A stretch of 64,000 nt of DNA from Hyaloscypha bicolor E (GCF_002865645.1 NW_020194667.1:1821762-1885761); one strand, 5' to 3'. Shown: positions 1 to 12,381, counted from the stretch's first letter. Made by a program: numbers and translations. Notes: generated by a model from the letters alone, not told the origin.

Positions 1-542
1 CTTTGGGGTCTAGAAGCCTAGAACCGGCCCCTCCCTTTTCGCGGGCTTCGAAGGATTTATATCCCTGTCAAGGTTATTTTTGAAGGATTCTTAGGGACTG
101 GAAAAAGGGCTGACAGCCAGTGAGGCTCTACTATCCCCTCTTCCTTGAACAAAACGCTATCACAATTGATAACGCCACGCCAAGATCTCGTCAATGGCCC
201 CGAATTAGGAAACGTCTAGTGATTTAGAGAGTCCGGACTGGCCAGACGCCCCTGCCTTATTCTGTACCCGTGTGGTGTTATCCAACTAGTGATGAGCGCT
301 TTGTTCAAGGAGGGGAGGAGAACAATAGGGTCTAGCACCATTTCCACCTATCACCATAACCGAAGAACACCAATATTACCAACACCAACTTTATTCGCCC
401 AATTACGGCTCCGACCTTCTGGCGCTTCATCAAACAGCACCCGAGAAGACGAAAAACTTAACCAAATCAGAGGAAGAATGTTGGAAGCTTTCGAAACGAA
501 AATCTATTTCCCATCATGGTAGCGAACCGTCGTCGCAGTTGA
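1..542. other. Unassigned left flank
   Basis: No convincing gene, RNA or repeat is visible. A 77-codon open frame (289-522, plus) has no recognisable motif and unremarkable composition. The segment ends at the TA that borders the inverted-repeat element starting at 543. Confidence 0.5.
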
Positions 543-609
543 TACAGCCGCATGCGAAACTAGCTTTAAAATCGATTTTTTAGCGAACACCAAAAATCGT
601 GTGGGGAGC
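543..609 (+). repeat. Left terminal inverted repeat, 67 bp
   Basis: Reverse complement of 6664-6730. Homology stops immediately inside, at the sequence following GTGTGGGGAGC. It is GC-balanced and not visibly RIP-mutated, unlike the interior. Confidence 0.85.
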
Positions 610-769
610 CGCATCGTAAATGAACCAAATATTACTGAATCGCGAATTACTCAACAACCACGACTCCTGATTAAGAAGTAAATTAATCGAATTATAGATA
701 GCCTAGGTATCTATTTATTACTAACAGCATTAATACCCAAGCCCGGTAGTCGTTTACTACTATAAGTAA

Positions 770-1290
770 TTGGGTAAATTGATAGTTTTCTACTAAATTC
801 CATTAAAATCACTAACTATACTCCCAAAAATAATTCAAATCATAAACCCTTTCTAAATATTAAAATTAGATATAATATAATTAATTTAAGCTATATGGCT
901 CTTACTCCAAATAAGTTATTAAAAAGTTATTAAGAAAAGGGCGATTTTCCTATATATTTTTATGTGATTTTTACTAAAAATACTAATTATATTCTTAAAA
1001 ATAATTCAAATTATAAATCCTCTCTGAATATTAAAATTAGATACAATATAGTTAATTTGAGCTATATGGCTTTTATTAAAAATAAGTAATTAAAAATTAT
1101 TAAGAAAAAGGTAATTTTATTATAAATTTTCTATGGGAATTTCATTAAACCTATTAACTATACTCTCAAAAATAATATATAATATAAAAGCTCTTCAGAT
1201 ATTAAATTCTGTGAGGCACTAATTAATTTAAGGTATATAGCTTATGGTCTAGATTAATAAGTAGAAAGTTATTAGTAAAAATAGTGGTTT
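770..1290. repeat. Subterminal tandem repeats, ~180 bp unit, 3 diverged copies
   Basis: Each copy repeats the order: an AATAATTCAAAT-like motif, a TATTAAAATTAGATA-like motif, TTAATTT(A/G)AGCTATATGGC, and AAGTTATTAAGAAAA. Copies begin near 770, 950 and 1130. Differences are mainly transitions. A single inverted copy lies at about 6490-6640 inside the opposite terminal repeat, which ties both flanks to one element. Confidence 0.65.
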
Positions 1291-1328
1291 TTGTACTTTG
1301 ACTTGGAAAATCGAGGAGGCGGGGTTAT

Positions 1329-1682
1329 TGAACTGGGATCGATTTATCAGTGGAAAATCGATATATTAGAGATTGACAATCTATAGAATGACTAGTTTTG
1401 ACTAGATACAGGAGAGTGATTCCATAAAAAACAGAGGGAATGGGTTCCCTAGCTATATTCCTGATTTCCACCCTACCATATAATTTACCCCGCACTTACT
1501 TGGTGGTGGGAACGATTTACTAATCTAATTCCTGAATACACGTTTAAGAAACGTAATCGAATGGCAATACTAATAAACAATTAGTGTGTTCGTACATAAG
1601 TAATACCCAATAATCGGACGAACTAAATTAGTGGTTGAACCTGGAGTGGAAAGAAAGAATACTAGCCAAGCTAGCTAGTTCA
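1329..1682 (-). repeat. 3' LTR of copia element
   Basis: A 354-bp copy running TGAACT..AGTTCA on the plus strand. It differs from the other LTR at roughly twenty positions by eye, all of them transitions and mostly with A where the partner has G. That is the RIP signature rather than neutral divergence. Confidence 0.9.
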
Positions 1683-4600
1683 ATACGCCTCCTCCTTACA
1701 GTCGAGGTTTAATATCAATAAGGCTAATAATACCTAGCTTTAAACATAGCAATTTAAAAGCGGGTCTAGCCAATAGTTTGGTGAGAATATCGGCCGTCAT
1801 TTCCTATATAGGAACATGCTTGAGCTCAATATCCTTAGTATTAATGTGGTCCCTAATAAAATAATATCTGATATTAATATACTTGGTTTTCTGAGAAAAT
1901 CATACGTTCGTAGCTAAATCAAGAGCTCCCTGAGCGTCCGTTTTTAGCTCGATTAGTCCCATAAGAATCAATATTTCTTCAAACAATTACTTTAGCCATA
2001 GGGCTTCTTTAACTACCGGAATAAGGGCGATATACTCCGCTTCCATAGTAGTAGTTACTATAGTTTTCTATTTAGTACTAGCCCAGCTAATTACTCCACC
2101 AAATAGGGTAAAAACCATACCGGAGATTAATTTACGGTCCTATAAATCGCCTCCATAATCGGTATCTAAGTATCTAATAAGTCCTTCTTTAGATAAAGCA
2201 TCATATAGAATACCCATATTAAGCGATCCCTTAATATATCGCATTATACGCTTCTGTACAGAGCTATAGGAGGCTTTAGGACAGGAATTAGAACGTCCCA
2301 AATACCCAGCGGCATAGCAAAAATCGGGTCTTAATACTAGGGATAGCCATATAAGTAATCCCGTATGACTCTAATATTCTATAATATTAATATCTTCCCC
2401 TTTTAGAACCGTAGCTTAAGCTATTAGTATGGAAATAGGGGTAGAACCTTCTATTTAATACCTTTAAAGCATATCTATAAGATATCGGTTTTAGTACAGG
2501 AACACAGAACCGTCCTAAAAATAAACGATTTCCATGCCTAGGAGCATTTTAATTTCTCCCAAATCAGTTATATCGAATTTCTAATAGAGTTGCTCCTTGA
2601 TTTTATTAATTTGAGCCATACTTTTACTAATAATAATCATATTGTCTACGTAAATAACAATCAGAAAAAATAGCTAATTAACCTCGTACTCTTGGAATAT
2701 ATATAGGGCTAGATTATAAAGCGATCTCAGGAAACCAATAATACGGAAAAAACCATCGATTACCTAATTCCAAACCCTAGGGGCTTGTTTTAACCCGTAA
2801 ATACTCTTTCGTAAGTAGCAAATCAGGTTAGTACCTTTAATAAAACCAGGAGATTATTTCATATAATACTCCTCTTCTAATTCCCTATAAAGGAAGGCTA
2901 TTTAGACGTCTATTTACTAAATATAGAGCCCATATTTAGCCGCTAAGGCTAATATAATACATATAGTAGAAAGCCTAGCTACTAGAGCAAAGGTTTCAAA
3001 GTAATCTATACCATATTATTAGATATAGCCTTGTACTACTAGCCTTAATTTATAGTACCCATTAGCCTTAATTTTGAATAACTAGTAATACCTAATAGTT
3101 TTTTAGTATTTTCTAATTACTAGATCCCATATATAATTATATATATAGGATTATAACTTCTTCCTAATAGAAAGTTTCCAAAGATAGGCATTAGGACCGG
3201 TAAAAGCTTTATTAATTAATATTAGAATTTTGGAAGCTTTGGTATTCTGGTTAATAACTAGCAAAGCACAAGGATTAGGCTATTTCTCGGCAATTCTAGT
3301 CAATTTCGGATATCTAGGGATTAATTTACTCCTGACTAGAACTATTTCGGGAGGTATAGGCGCCTCCTAAATCATAGAACCTGAATTAGAACTACTTATA
3401 GGCGGTTCTGGTTCTTGGTTATTATTCCCTAATAGGGGTTCAGGAGCTTTGCTTAGACTAGAAGTATCCTTAATTTGGTCACGTGACGCGCTTTGAGTAG
3501 TATTCCCTTTAATATTAGAATAATTTTCTTGATTATCTTCTAATAAAATATTAAGCTATTAATTTCTAGTATTAATAATAATAATATCTCTATAAATTAT
3601 ATCGGGATTATACGTATTATTACTAGAAGTATTATCATAATCTTTAGTAGTACTAACTAGTCTTCTATATAGCTAGGACGCTAGATTTAGGAGATATACT
3701 CCCTTAACATGTTCTTTAATAGTATAATAGTTAGAAATAACAAATATCTACTTGTGCGGGTTCCAAATACAATATCCGGAACCACTATAGCTAGTAAAAA
3801 TACCCCTAAAGGCCTTGGCCATATGCTTGTACCATGAGGCTATTTCCTTGGGGATATAGACATACGCCAAGGAACCGAATATCCGTAGGTTAGAAACGTC
3901 CGGTTTAACCCTATAGAACGCTTTATATAGAGTCATACCAATTTTAGGCAAGTGGCATTAATTATAGGCATAAATCCCATATATAGCTACTTCCTCCCAA
4001 AACTCGTATAGTAAGCCTAATTATTCTAGCTTCATATGCTCCGCTTTAATAATCATATGCATACTACGTTCAGAAACACTATTCTATTTAGGTATATAAG
4101 TAGTTATTAGTTCCAGACAAATACTCTTTAATTTATACTAGTTCTTGACTTGACCTAATACAAATTCTGGAGTATTATTAAGGTATAGGCGCTTGACTTT
4201 ATTCCTAGTTTAGGTTTTAGAGAAGGTTACTTAATACTAAAGATCTGTAAAGTAGCCCTTTCTATCCGAATTATATACTACCATATAATATTTAGTACTC
4301 TTACAAGTAGTAAAAAGTATATAGGAGTTCTTACTAAGGGATAGAACCCTTAATAGCCCCTATAAGTTAATTGTAATATACTTCCCTGGGAGTAGTTTTT
4401 CAGGGTATAGCTTAGTTATACTAGCCCTAGTAATCTTACTCATATTATATAAATTATAATTAAATAGGTTTTAGTTCTTGAATTAAAGCCCATAAACGTG
4501 ATTTACTAATTCCAGGATATACTTTATATTCAGATATCTATATTACTAGTACTATGTTTCTAGAGAGGCTAAAGCTTCCGATTTTAACGCTTTTAGGGCA

Positions 4601-6121
4601 TGCCCTAAACCAAATTAGTCAAGCTAATATAGCCCTATAGAGGGGCTAAAAGTACTAGTTATAATAGTTATTCCTTTATTAATAATTCAAATATTTCCTT
4701 AAGAAAATATAATATTACCTCTAGCTTATATAATTTTGGGAATTAATAATAAGGAGGTATTCCGGAATTAGGGGCTATAAAGTATATTATTAAGCTATAT
4801 TTTTAGCTCTAGTTAGGTAGCTAAAAGAATAGTTCCTTTGCCCCTAATAAGAATTATTAATTTGTTACTAAGAATAATTAGAAATAGATTAATCTCTTTA
4901 TAAGTAATAAAGGAGCTTTTACTCCTTATAAAATAGTTCATAGCACCCGAATTAATATATTAGATATTTGTGGAATTATTATTATATAACTATCTACTAA
5001 AAAAAGTACTAATTATTGACTTTATAGCAGTATATGCTTTAGGGTATACAGGTACTTTGGGATTAGAAGACACCTCCTTACTAATAAAATTAGTATCTTT
5101 TCCTTTAGAATTATAGAATTCCTGAACTAATTTATAGCTCACATAGTCCTTAATATCGTGCCCTTTATACTTATAGAACATATAGTAGGCATTTGGATCC
5201 TTGGGATACTTCGGTTTTTTATTCTTATTTTTGAACTAATTTCCTAATTAATTTCCTTAAGTAGCTAGTGCTTTTAGAGTAAAATTAGAAGTGAAATTAG
5301 GGGTTTTACTCCTAAGTTTGTCCTCCTTAGTAAAAGCGTCTGCTTTAAGTAATTCCAGCTTTAGTTTATTAATATTAGCTCTAATAGAATTCAGGAAGGG
5401 TTTATAAAGGTCATATTTCTTTAGAAGGCCACAAATCAGATATCCGGATATAGAAACGTCCGAAATCGACCCGTTTATACCCTTGATTTCAGCTACTTTG
5501 CGGCTAATATAGTTAATAAAGTCGTCCATTCCCTTATTAGAATTAAACGTAATAGTTTCTAACTATTAAAAATATAGAGCTTCTTTCTGAGCTTTTAGCT
5601 AGTTCGCTTTAGCTTAAATCTAGGTCCAGATCTGGTATATAAGCTTAATTTCCTTAAATTATTACCAGGTATTATGGGTAATAAGTAGATTTAGTACTAT
5701 ACGAGCAATTACTACTTAACGAGCAATTATTTTATTATCCTTTTGGGCCAATTCCACAAGAGCAGGAGCTTAATCTGGGTTAATATACTATTATAGATCT
5801 TTAATAATAAAGATATTTATGGCATTGTCTATCCAGGAGTAAATATTACTATCTGAGAGAGGTTCGATTTTTGTTCCCTTATAGGTAATATATACTGATT
5901 TTTTGCTATCTGGCATAGCGGATTTTGCGGAGAACTTTTACCCAAAAATGGCTATGTTTTTGGTAAATTCTGCTAATACAAGGCTAATGTAATAGGTACA
6001 ATTCAATAGAATTAATAATTTTAATAAAATCGGAAATAGACAGGTAAATACTAAGTGAGGTCACGTGACCTGAGGATTATGTGAAAGCACTTAGTAGGCG
6101 CTATCCGGGCTTATAACCTAT

Positions 6122-6475
6122 TGAACTGGGATTGATTTATCGGTGGAAAATCGATATATTAGAGATTAACAATCTATAGAATGACTAGTTTTGACTAGAT
6201 ACAGGAGAGTAATTCCATAAAAAACAGAGGGAATGGGTTCCCTAGCTATATTCCTGATTTCCACCCCACCATGTAATTTACCCCGCACTTACTTGGTGGT
6301 GGGAACGATTTACCAATCTGATTCCTGAACGCACGTTTAAGGAACGTAATCGAATGGCGATACTAATAAACGATTGGTGTATTCGTACGTAAGTAATACC
6401 CAATAATCGGACGAACTGAATTAGTGGTTGAACCTGGAGTGGAAGGAAAGGATGCTAGCCAAGCTAGCTAGTTCA
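6122..6475 (-). repeat. 5' LTR of copia element
   Basis: A 354-bp partner of 1329-1682. Just inside it (6121 downward, minus strand) the sequence reads ATAGGTTATAAGCCCGG. This resembles the GGTTATGAGCCC complement of the initiator-tRNA-Met anticodon arm used as a half-tRNA primer by copia elements, with one G-to-A change. Confidence 0.9.
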
Positions 6476-6663
6476 ACAGGGGTTCTCACGGCCTTAAAAA
6501 TAAGGCAAAATTACTTTCTTAAATAACTCTACTATTACTTATTTAAAAATAGAGCTATTAGGCTCAAATTAATCGCAATATATCAAACTTTGATATTCTA
6601 AGAGCTCTTATAGTTTAGACAATATTTGGTGTCGTGGCCAAAGGGTGGTGGAATCGCGATTTC

Positions 6664-6730
6664 GCTCCCCACACGATTTTTGGTGTTCGCTAAAAAATCG
6701 ATTTTAAAGCTAGTTTCGCATGCGGCTGTA
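6664..6730 (-). repeat. Right terminal inverted repeat, 67 bp
   Basis: Reverse complement of 543-609. It ends GCATGCGGCTGTA, with the last TA as the presumed target duplication. Confidence 0.85.
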
Positions 6731-7538
6731 CTCTGCTCTTCTGGTCGCTTCGCTTCGCTTAACCTGGACGGCCTCAGCCCTCACTTGCTTCGCGAGGCTT
6801 GTCCTCACTGAGTCGGCAGAATCCACACAGACAGCGCCACCTACTTGCTTCTGTAACATGCAGACATTCCTTCAGACATGCACTGCACGGTCAGGCGCCT
6901 TTCGTCGTCTTGTCCACCCTACCTCCGTGTTCTCAGCCTCATGCAAGTAGGCCCAAAATAGCTTATCCGTCAACGCCAAGGCGGTTCACGAGCGAGTGAT
7001 CGACGGATTCGGTGCGCCTTGACATTGGTTGTAGTATTGAAGGAAGGAAAAAAGTTGGCCGGCTCCGAGTTGATCTGTTCAGGTAGCAGAGCGACGACGT
7101 GGCAATCTTCTCTCATAATTCCATGCTATTGTCACATCTTCGGGCGGGATGATTTAAAGATTTTTGAAAGTGGAAGGGAGCCGTTTTAATTGCAGAGCGA
7201 TTCGCTCGATGCTTTGCTCTGCTTGCACGTATGGATGGATTATCGAAACCTACGACGAATCTAAGCTTGTGTCCCATGAAAATATTCATTGGTAGTCAAT
7301 TCACTACTTAAGAGGTAGCTGGAGTCTCGCCAAAATCAAGTCATACATATAAAGGATGCAGATGTCACTCGTACGGGGATCCACAACTTTGGTCAAGCTC
7401 TCCATCGAGCTGTTTTCTTTCTTCCTTTTGATCGATCGGTTAGTGCAGGCTGGTCAGCCTTGGCCGGGAGACATCTTCACTGATTTTAAAAAGGACAATT
7501 CTAGCCGCCATACGTGCAGACACAAAACGGAAACGTAT
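6731..7538. other. Unassigned GC-balanced segment
   Basis: Base composition is genic but no long frame, domain or RNA gene is recognised. Short overlapping plus-strand frames (6720-6999) show no family motif. It may be remnant flanking DNA of a lost gene. Confidence 0.4.
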
Positions 7539-7546
7539 GCGCAATC

Positions 7547-7648
7547 CAGGGTGGGCTCCGATAGGCTCGATAATAGATAATAGATCGATCGCACGATAGT
7601 GATTAGTTATCGATTATCATGGGCGATAATTTATCGGAGCCCACCCTG
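7547..7648. mobile_element. hAT-type MITE, 102 bp
   Basis: The ends are 17-bp inverted repeats, CAGGGTGGGCTCCGATA at 7547-7563 and its complement at 7632-7648. They are flanked by a perfect 8-bp direct repeat, GCGCAATC (7539-7546 and 7649-7656). An 8-bp target duplication with CAGGG-type termini is diagnostic of the hAT superfamily. The interior is a short AT-rich sequence with repeated ATCGAT-like motifs and no coding capacity. Confidence 0.88.
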
Positions 7649-7839
7649 GCGCAATCCCTTTTCCAAATCTCAGCGACTCTTGATCCCCCCCCTCTTCCCG
7701 CAGCGCTACAGTACATACATTGACAGCTGGGGGCGCAATGCAGATCGCGGTGCTGAAGTCTGTAATTTCGGGAAGCCGTAGTTCTATTAAAGTGTTCGCT
7801 TCCACCACACTTTCCACCGGAAACGTCTATTCCCGAACC

Positions 7840-8880
7840 ACGCTTATATATATTATAAGTTCTTATAGAACACTCTATCCTATATATTATTATATTAGTA
7901 AAAACTTAAAACTATAAGTCTTTAACTAAAGGTAGTTATTACTAAATATTTACTATTACTAAAAGCTAATATAATCTTCTTCTCTAAGAATAATTATATA
8001 AGGCTTAGAAATAAATATATATAATACTCTCTTATATCTAGTATATTAATAAAGAAATAAGAGTATATAAATAAAGCTTATCTTAATATTATAAATAATA
8101 TAAAGGGCTTTATTTATATATTAAATTAAATAATAAGAAATTAAAATTATATACTTTTATATAAAAGTAATTATTACTAAAAAAAAAAGACTTAAATATA
8201 TAAATATTAACTTATATATATATTTAATATTTTAGTATAAACCTTAAAAAGTAAATAATAAGATTTATAAATATATTATATTATTTTAATAAAGTTTAGA
8301 ATATTATATATTTAATATAAATATAATCGTTATTATAAGTAATTAAGTATATTAAAATATAGACTTAATAATTTATATAAGCTCTTAATATAACTTATAA
8401 AAATTATATTATATAATTTAAGAATATCTTAAATTATTTTAATAATAATTAAGACTTTATAATTCTAAGATAAAGATTATTATTATTAAAGGTAATCGAG
8501 TATACTAAGATTTAATTTAATAATAATATATATAAGCTTTTAATATAGCTCTTAAAAACTTAATTTAAAGATTTAAGAGTATTTTATAATATTTAAATAA
8601 AGATTAAGATACTATACTTCCTCTTTACTTAAATCTCTTAATAATAATTAAAATAAAGATCTTTATTTAATTATATATATAGTCTTCTAATATATATCTT
8701 ATAAAATAAATTATAGAATTTAATAGTATCTTATATTATTTTAGCGAATATTAATATACTATATTCCTTATTTACTAATTTCTTTTTATAAATAATTAAT
8801 ATTCTATTACTCTCATAACTCTTGTATTATTTATAATAATATACTTATATAGACCTTGAGTATTAGCTTATAGAATATTA
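7840..8880. repeat. AT-rich RIP block with degenerate ~150-bp tandem repeat
   Basis: The segment is almost entirely A/T with TA-rich dinucleotides and no frame. Three related units start near 8,378, 8,534 and 8,682. Each follows the order (A/G)(A/G)(C/T)TCTTAATATA..., an ATTTA-rich middle, then TTAAGA(A/G)TAT-like and ATTTTAATAA-like blocks. They are strongly diverged, so the period of about 150 bp is approximate. Confidence 0.5.
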
Positions 8881-9600
8881 ATACCTGTCCCGTTCGTTTG
8901 GGAAATAATTACGAGCAGTGCTCCTCGCCCTTTCAACTAATAATTCTTGCCGGGAGAGCCTATGTATTAGCGAGCGTCATCCAGCATCTAATGGCTTCTG
9001 CTTGTGAATTGTTCCTACCTTGGTGGAATGCATAACCGAAGTGTCTTGATCCAGTATTTGAAGTATTGGAGTGTGCACTCGTTGAACTGGGGGCCTTTGC
9101 ACCTGCCGGAGATAACTTCGCCATCGGTGGGGCAGTCCGCTTAGCTGATCTCTAAGTGCACCACTGCATTCTCACCTACGACTAAATTAAATCTTTATAT
9201 ATGGATTATCATAGTGATTGAAAAGATCGGTATGTATGCACTATACTTGTTGAGGCGGTGGCTAACCACGATTTCAAGGCTTTCTAAGATTTCAATTATG
9301 ATTGTTTCAACTAGACAAGGATGTTCAAGTACTTTACTCTGCTTCTTAAGGTATTCAGTTGATGCTCGTATGGTGAGGTAGCCGGTAGAATCACACGCAC
9401 AAAATTCAAGATCATATAAGCTGTTGTACCACCATTTTGAAGGCATGAACCTCTGACTTTCATTGCAATACTTGCTTATATGAGGAGGAGACGTGATAAT
9501 AGCTCCTACAAGAAGAAGGCTAAGATATTAACAAGTCCTAAAACAGTTATTCCATTGCGTGTGTGCTGTGAACAACACATCAATCACGAGACCTAACGGA
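8881..9600. other. Unassigned intergenic segment
   Basis: Composition returns to about half GC but nothing is recognised. A minus-strand frame of 83 codons (9195-9446) has no family motif and is probably chance. Confidence 0.4.
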
Positions 9601-9611
9601 TTGATGTACGC

Positions 9612-9968
9612 ATGAGCATCCTAGCGTTGGTGCTGCAGGATCAAGGGAAGTACGAGACTGCAGAGGGGATGAGCCGGCAAGCGTTGGAGGTGAGAGAGAA
9701 GGCGTTGGGGAACGAGCACCCCTCTTCGCTGACCAGAGTGAGCAACCTGGTTGCAGTGCTGCGGGATCAAGGGAAGTACGAGGCGGCGGAGGAGATGGAT
9801 CGGCGAGCGGTGGAGGGGGGTCTCAGCATGCAGGTCCTGGTGCCCCCGTTTCCTGCCCCGCTTCCCTGCATCAGGATCGCCGCTCCGTGCCCGGCCTGGT
9901 GGAGGCAGTAGATTGACTTCGAGGGGTTCTTGGAGCATGGCAGTGCTCGTCGTTGACCAGAGTCGCTA
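9612..9968 (+). pseudogene. Relic of kinesin-light-chain-type TPR repeats
   Basis: The frame from 9612 encodes nearly two 42-residue tetratricopeptide units of the kinesin-light-chain/NB-ARC-associated type. The first reads LALVLQDQGKYETAEGMSRQ and then REKALGNEHPSSLTRVSNL; the second repeats VAVLRDQGKYEAAEEMDRRA and breaks off in unrelated sequence near 9,815. A third unit survives as a short piece around 9,925-9,968, where SSLTRVA is legible. In fungi such repeats usually form the C-terminus of NLR-like NB-ARC or NACHT proteins. No nucleotide-binding domain is present here, so this is a dead fragment with an insertion between units 2 and 3. It retains high GC in contrast to its AT-rich right flank. 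Confidence 0.8.
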
Positions 9969-9969
9969 G

Positions 9970-12381
9970 ATGCTTGGGATGGGCCTCAGACTCTGCTAGG
10001 CTCAGGGGGTCTGTAGAAGACACTGTTTAAGATATATTCCGTCAGCAATCAGTTCCTCAAATTTTCCAAAAACGGGGACGCTCGTGGCGTAATTACTTAT
10101 CTTTAAGCCCAGTAAGTAATATAGAACTGAGTGAGATTCTCAGTTAATCTTCAATAATCCATATAGAGAGCTTATCGACCAAGTACTCGAAAATCTTCTT
10201 GTATTTGCTATACCTGCTAGAGCGTCTATAGTAAACACATATAATGTCTCTTTCTACCTATAGGACCAAGTCTTGAGAGGATCGCTTGCAAGGCAGCTAT
10301 AGCATTAATATCTATATATTGTCTTTATTAACCCAAGAATCAGAGCTATTTGGCTGTTCCCCCATATAACTTAGTACTGGGTTATCTTTATCTGGTATCC
10401 AATAAGCTGCCAGATATATATCCCATATAGTCAAAAATAGCAATAGTCAATCTCTAGTTATATAGCTGGCAAAGCCTCAATAACCTCCTTATCTATAGGA
10501 TCGGTTATATTATCTACTTCTACCTGATTCTGATAATTATCTATAGTTTGCTGCCCTATAAGCTTCCCCTATTGCTATATCTCTAACGCTCCCGCTTCTT
10601 CTACTAGCGCTTCCTTATTAAGTTCCCTTCTTTCAAGTAATTCTATAGTTACCTAAGTCTTCTGCTGCTTTTACTCAAGGTCCTGAGCTGAAATACTATA
10701 TTAATAAGTATCTTGTAGCTTTTCTGGTTAACTACTAGTGGTTTTGCTGTATTCTCGACTCTAGATCTCGTTCTATAGTGCCTCGGCTAATAAAAACTTG
10801 GGGAAGTAAATATATAGGCCAATAATAACTCTATTTATATTCTTCCAAAGCCAACCCTAGTTCTTTTTCTAATTCAGCCATATTCTTATCTGTTTATTCA
10901 TTATTACTGCTATCGGAAAACTTGAGAAGGGAATAGAGTATAGATTCCACTAATATACTTCGAATAATACTGCCGATATCTTACTAGTAGGCCTAAACTT
11001 GCAATAGTTAGACTTATATAGAAGCAAAAGGCATACTATACTACTTATAAGACCCAAGTTCCGGGGCTATCTTATTAATATAGTAGCCTTTCACAATGTT
11101 ATATAATAGACTAAATATATTAATAGACTCTATTAGTACTAAGGCAAGTTCTGAGATTAGAAAAGAGTTATATAGACTTGTATCCAGTTTAATATATCCG
11201 GTATTAACTTTACCGGAAATGCCTTTAGCCTGACTTCTAATATATATCTTATTTAAGTTATTATTATTATTAAGAATTACTAGTTAATCTATATATAATT
11301 AATAGACTACTTCTATATATAAGAATAGCTAGTATATTTACCTTAACTCTTACCCTAATATTTATCTAATCCTAATTATATTCGGTTAACTTATAGTCTA
11401 GCCCTATAAAGAGCTAGCTATTTCAGGTACTAAAGAATAAATCTGATCTTTGAGGCCTTAGTTAAGATCTTCGAACTTAAAGCTATCTGCTTCTCGAAAG
11501 ATTAAAGATTTCTATTTAATTTACTATTATTATTATTAAGATTATACTTATAATCTAAAGTAATAAATTAGAATAATTTACTTTTAATATAGGCTTTTAA
11601 TATATCTTTAGCCCTTATTATTATATTTCTATTTGCCTTAATTTAATATCTAAAACAGAAAAGAATAGCCGCAAGCCTATATATCTTCTGGCTATTACTA
11701 GAGTTAAATAATAGATTAAATGACTGGATTTAGTAATCCAGAAAGTGTTTTACTTAAAAAGTAATAGATTTAATAGAGAAAATGCAAATAAAACAAATCT
11801 TGTACTTTTAAGGATAATTAAAAAGCAAACCAGTTAAATATATATATATATATATATATAATATTTAGTAAGGGAAATTTGGTGGCTTAAGTATAGCCCG
11901 TATATATCTTTTTATTAGAACTAGGCTATTGTTATTTATATATTAGCTTTACTATTTATAACTATTATAAGTTATTCTAAAATCAAATAATTCGGTATTA
12001 TATATAAAATCTTAGCCTCTTTAGGCTTTTGCCAGAACTCATTTATTATACTAATTTCTAGTCTTTCTCGACTTTACTAATAATTAAGAAATCGGCCTAT
12101 AATTAGTTTAATTCTACTCGAAATCCAATTCATAATACCTATTCTATAAAGCTAAGCCTAAATAGACCTTTCCTTTATAGAATTAAGATATTATAATATA
12201 GCTTATACTATACTAATTCTAGTAATAATTATAGTTCTACTAAGATAATATTCTAGAGCTAAATAATTCTCGGAATAGCCTTTAATTACTAGATTTATTA
12301 TTTCAATATATAATAATTACTAATTAAGCTTTTTCCAAAGTTATATAATATGCCTCTATATTATCTTTTATATTAGTTTGC
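9970..12381 (-). other. Decaying sequence with recoverable minus-strand frames
   Basis: GC falls steadily rightward. Between about 10,480 and 11,000 the minus strand gives stretches of protein-like sequence, including an acidic-amphipathic piece with MAELEKELGLALEE and another with LLERRELNKEALVEEAGALE. These are interrupted by TAA/TAG stops. The composition suggests a former coding region mutated by RIP. The family is not recognised. The remainder (11,200-12,380) is simple AT-rich DNA including a (TA)n run at about 11,838-11,861. Confidence 0.45.

Larger units (their letters stand above)
1329..6475 (-). mobile_element. Ty1/copia LTR retrotransposon, RIP-degraded
   Basis: A full-length 5,147-bp element lies on the minus strand between two 354-bp LTRs. 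In transcription order it has a purine-shifted primer site after the 5' LTR, a gag-like frame (about 5,900-5,260), integrase, reverse transcriptase and RNase H. The integrase C-terminal region (3951-3748) has the copia signature with FGSLAYV and a terminal IWNP. The RT catalytic motif reads YVDN at 2641-2652 where the family has YVDD. The RNase H region (about 1,835-2,170) has the DxxYGGD and INIRYYFIR signatures. Many stops interrupt the frames and substitutions are of RIP type. A polypurine tract (AAGGAGGAGG on the minus strand) abuts the 3' LTR at about 1,685-1,700. No 5-bp target duplication is evident. Confidence 0.9.
543..6730. mobile_element. TA-flanked inverted-repeat DNA element with nested copia
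   Basis: The outer ends are a 67-bp inverted repeat (543-609 and 6664-6730) that I read as identical, starting TACAGCCGCATGCGAAAC. If the terminal TA is the target duplication, the element begins CAGCC and fits a Tc1/mariner- or pogo-type insertion. Inside the left arm (about 770-1290) lie three diverged tandem copies of a roughly 180-bp AT-rich unit. A further copy in opposite orientation lies inside the right arm (about 6490-6640). Removing the copia insertion leaves about 1.04 kb with no coding capacity, so this looks like a non-autonomous MITE-like element. The superfamily is inferred only from the TA flank. Confidence 0.7.

Noticed and set aside
7192..7222. A short hairpin (GCAGAGC..GCTCTGC)
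   Set aside because: Seven paired bases with a long loop; expected by chance and without element-like flanks.
11838..11861. A (TA)n run as a possible origin or structural site
   Set aside because: Simple-sequence DNA inside an AT-rich RIP block; nothing else supports a function.
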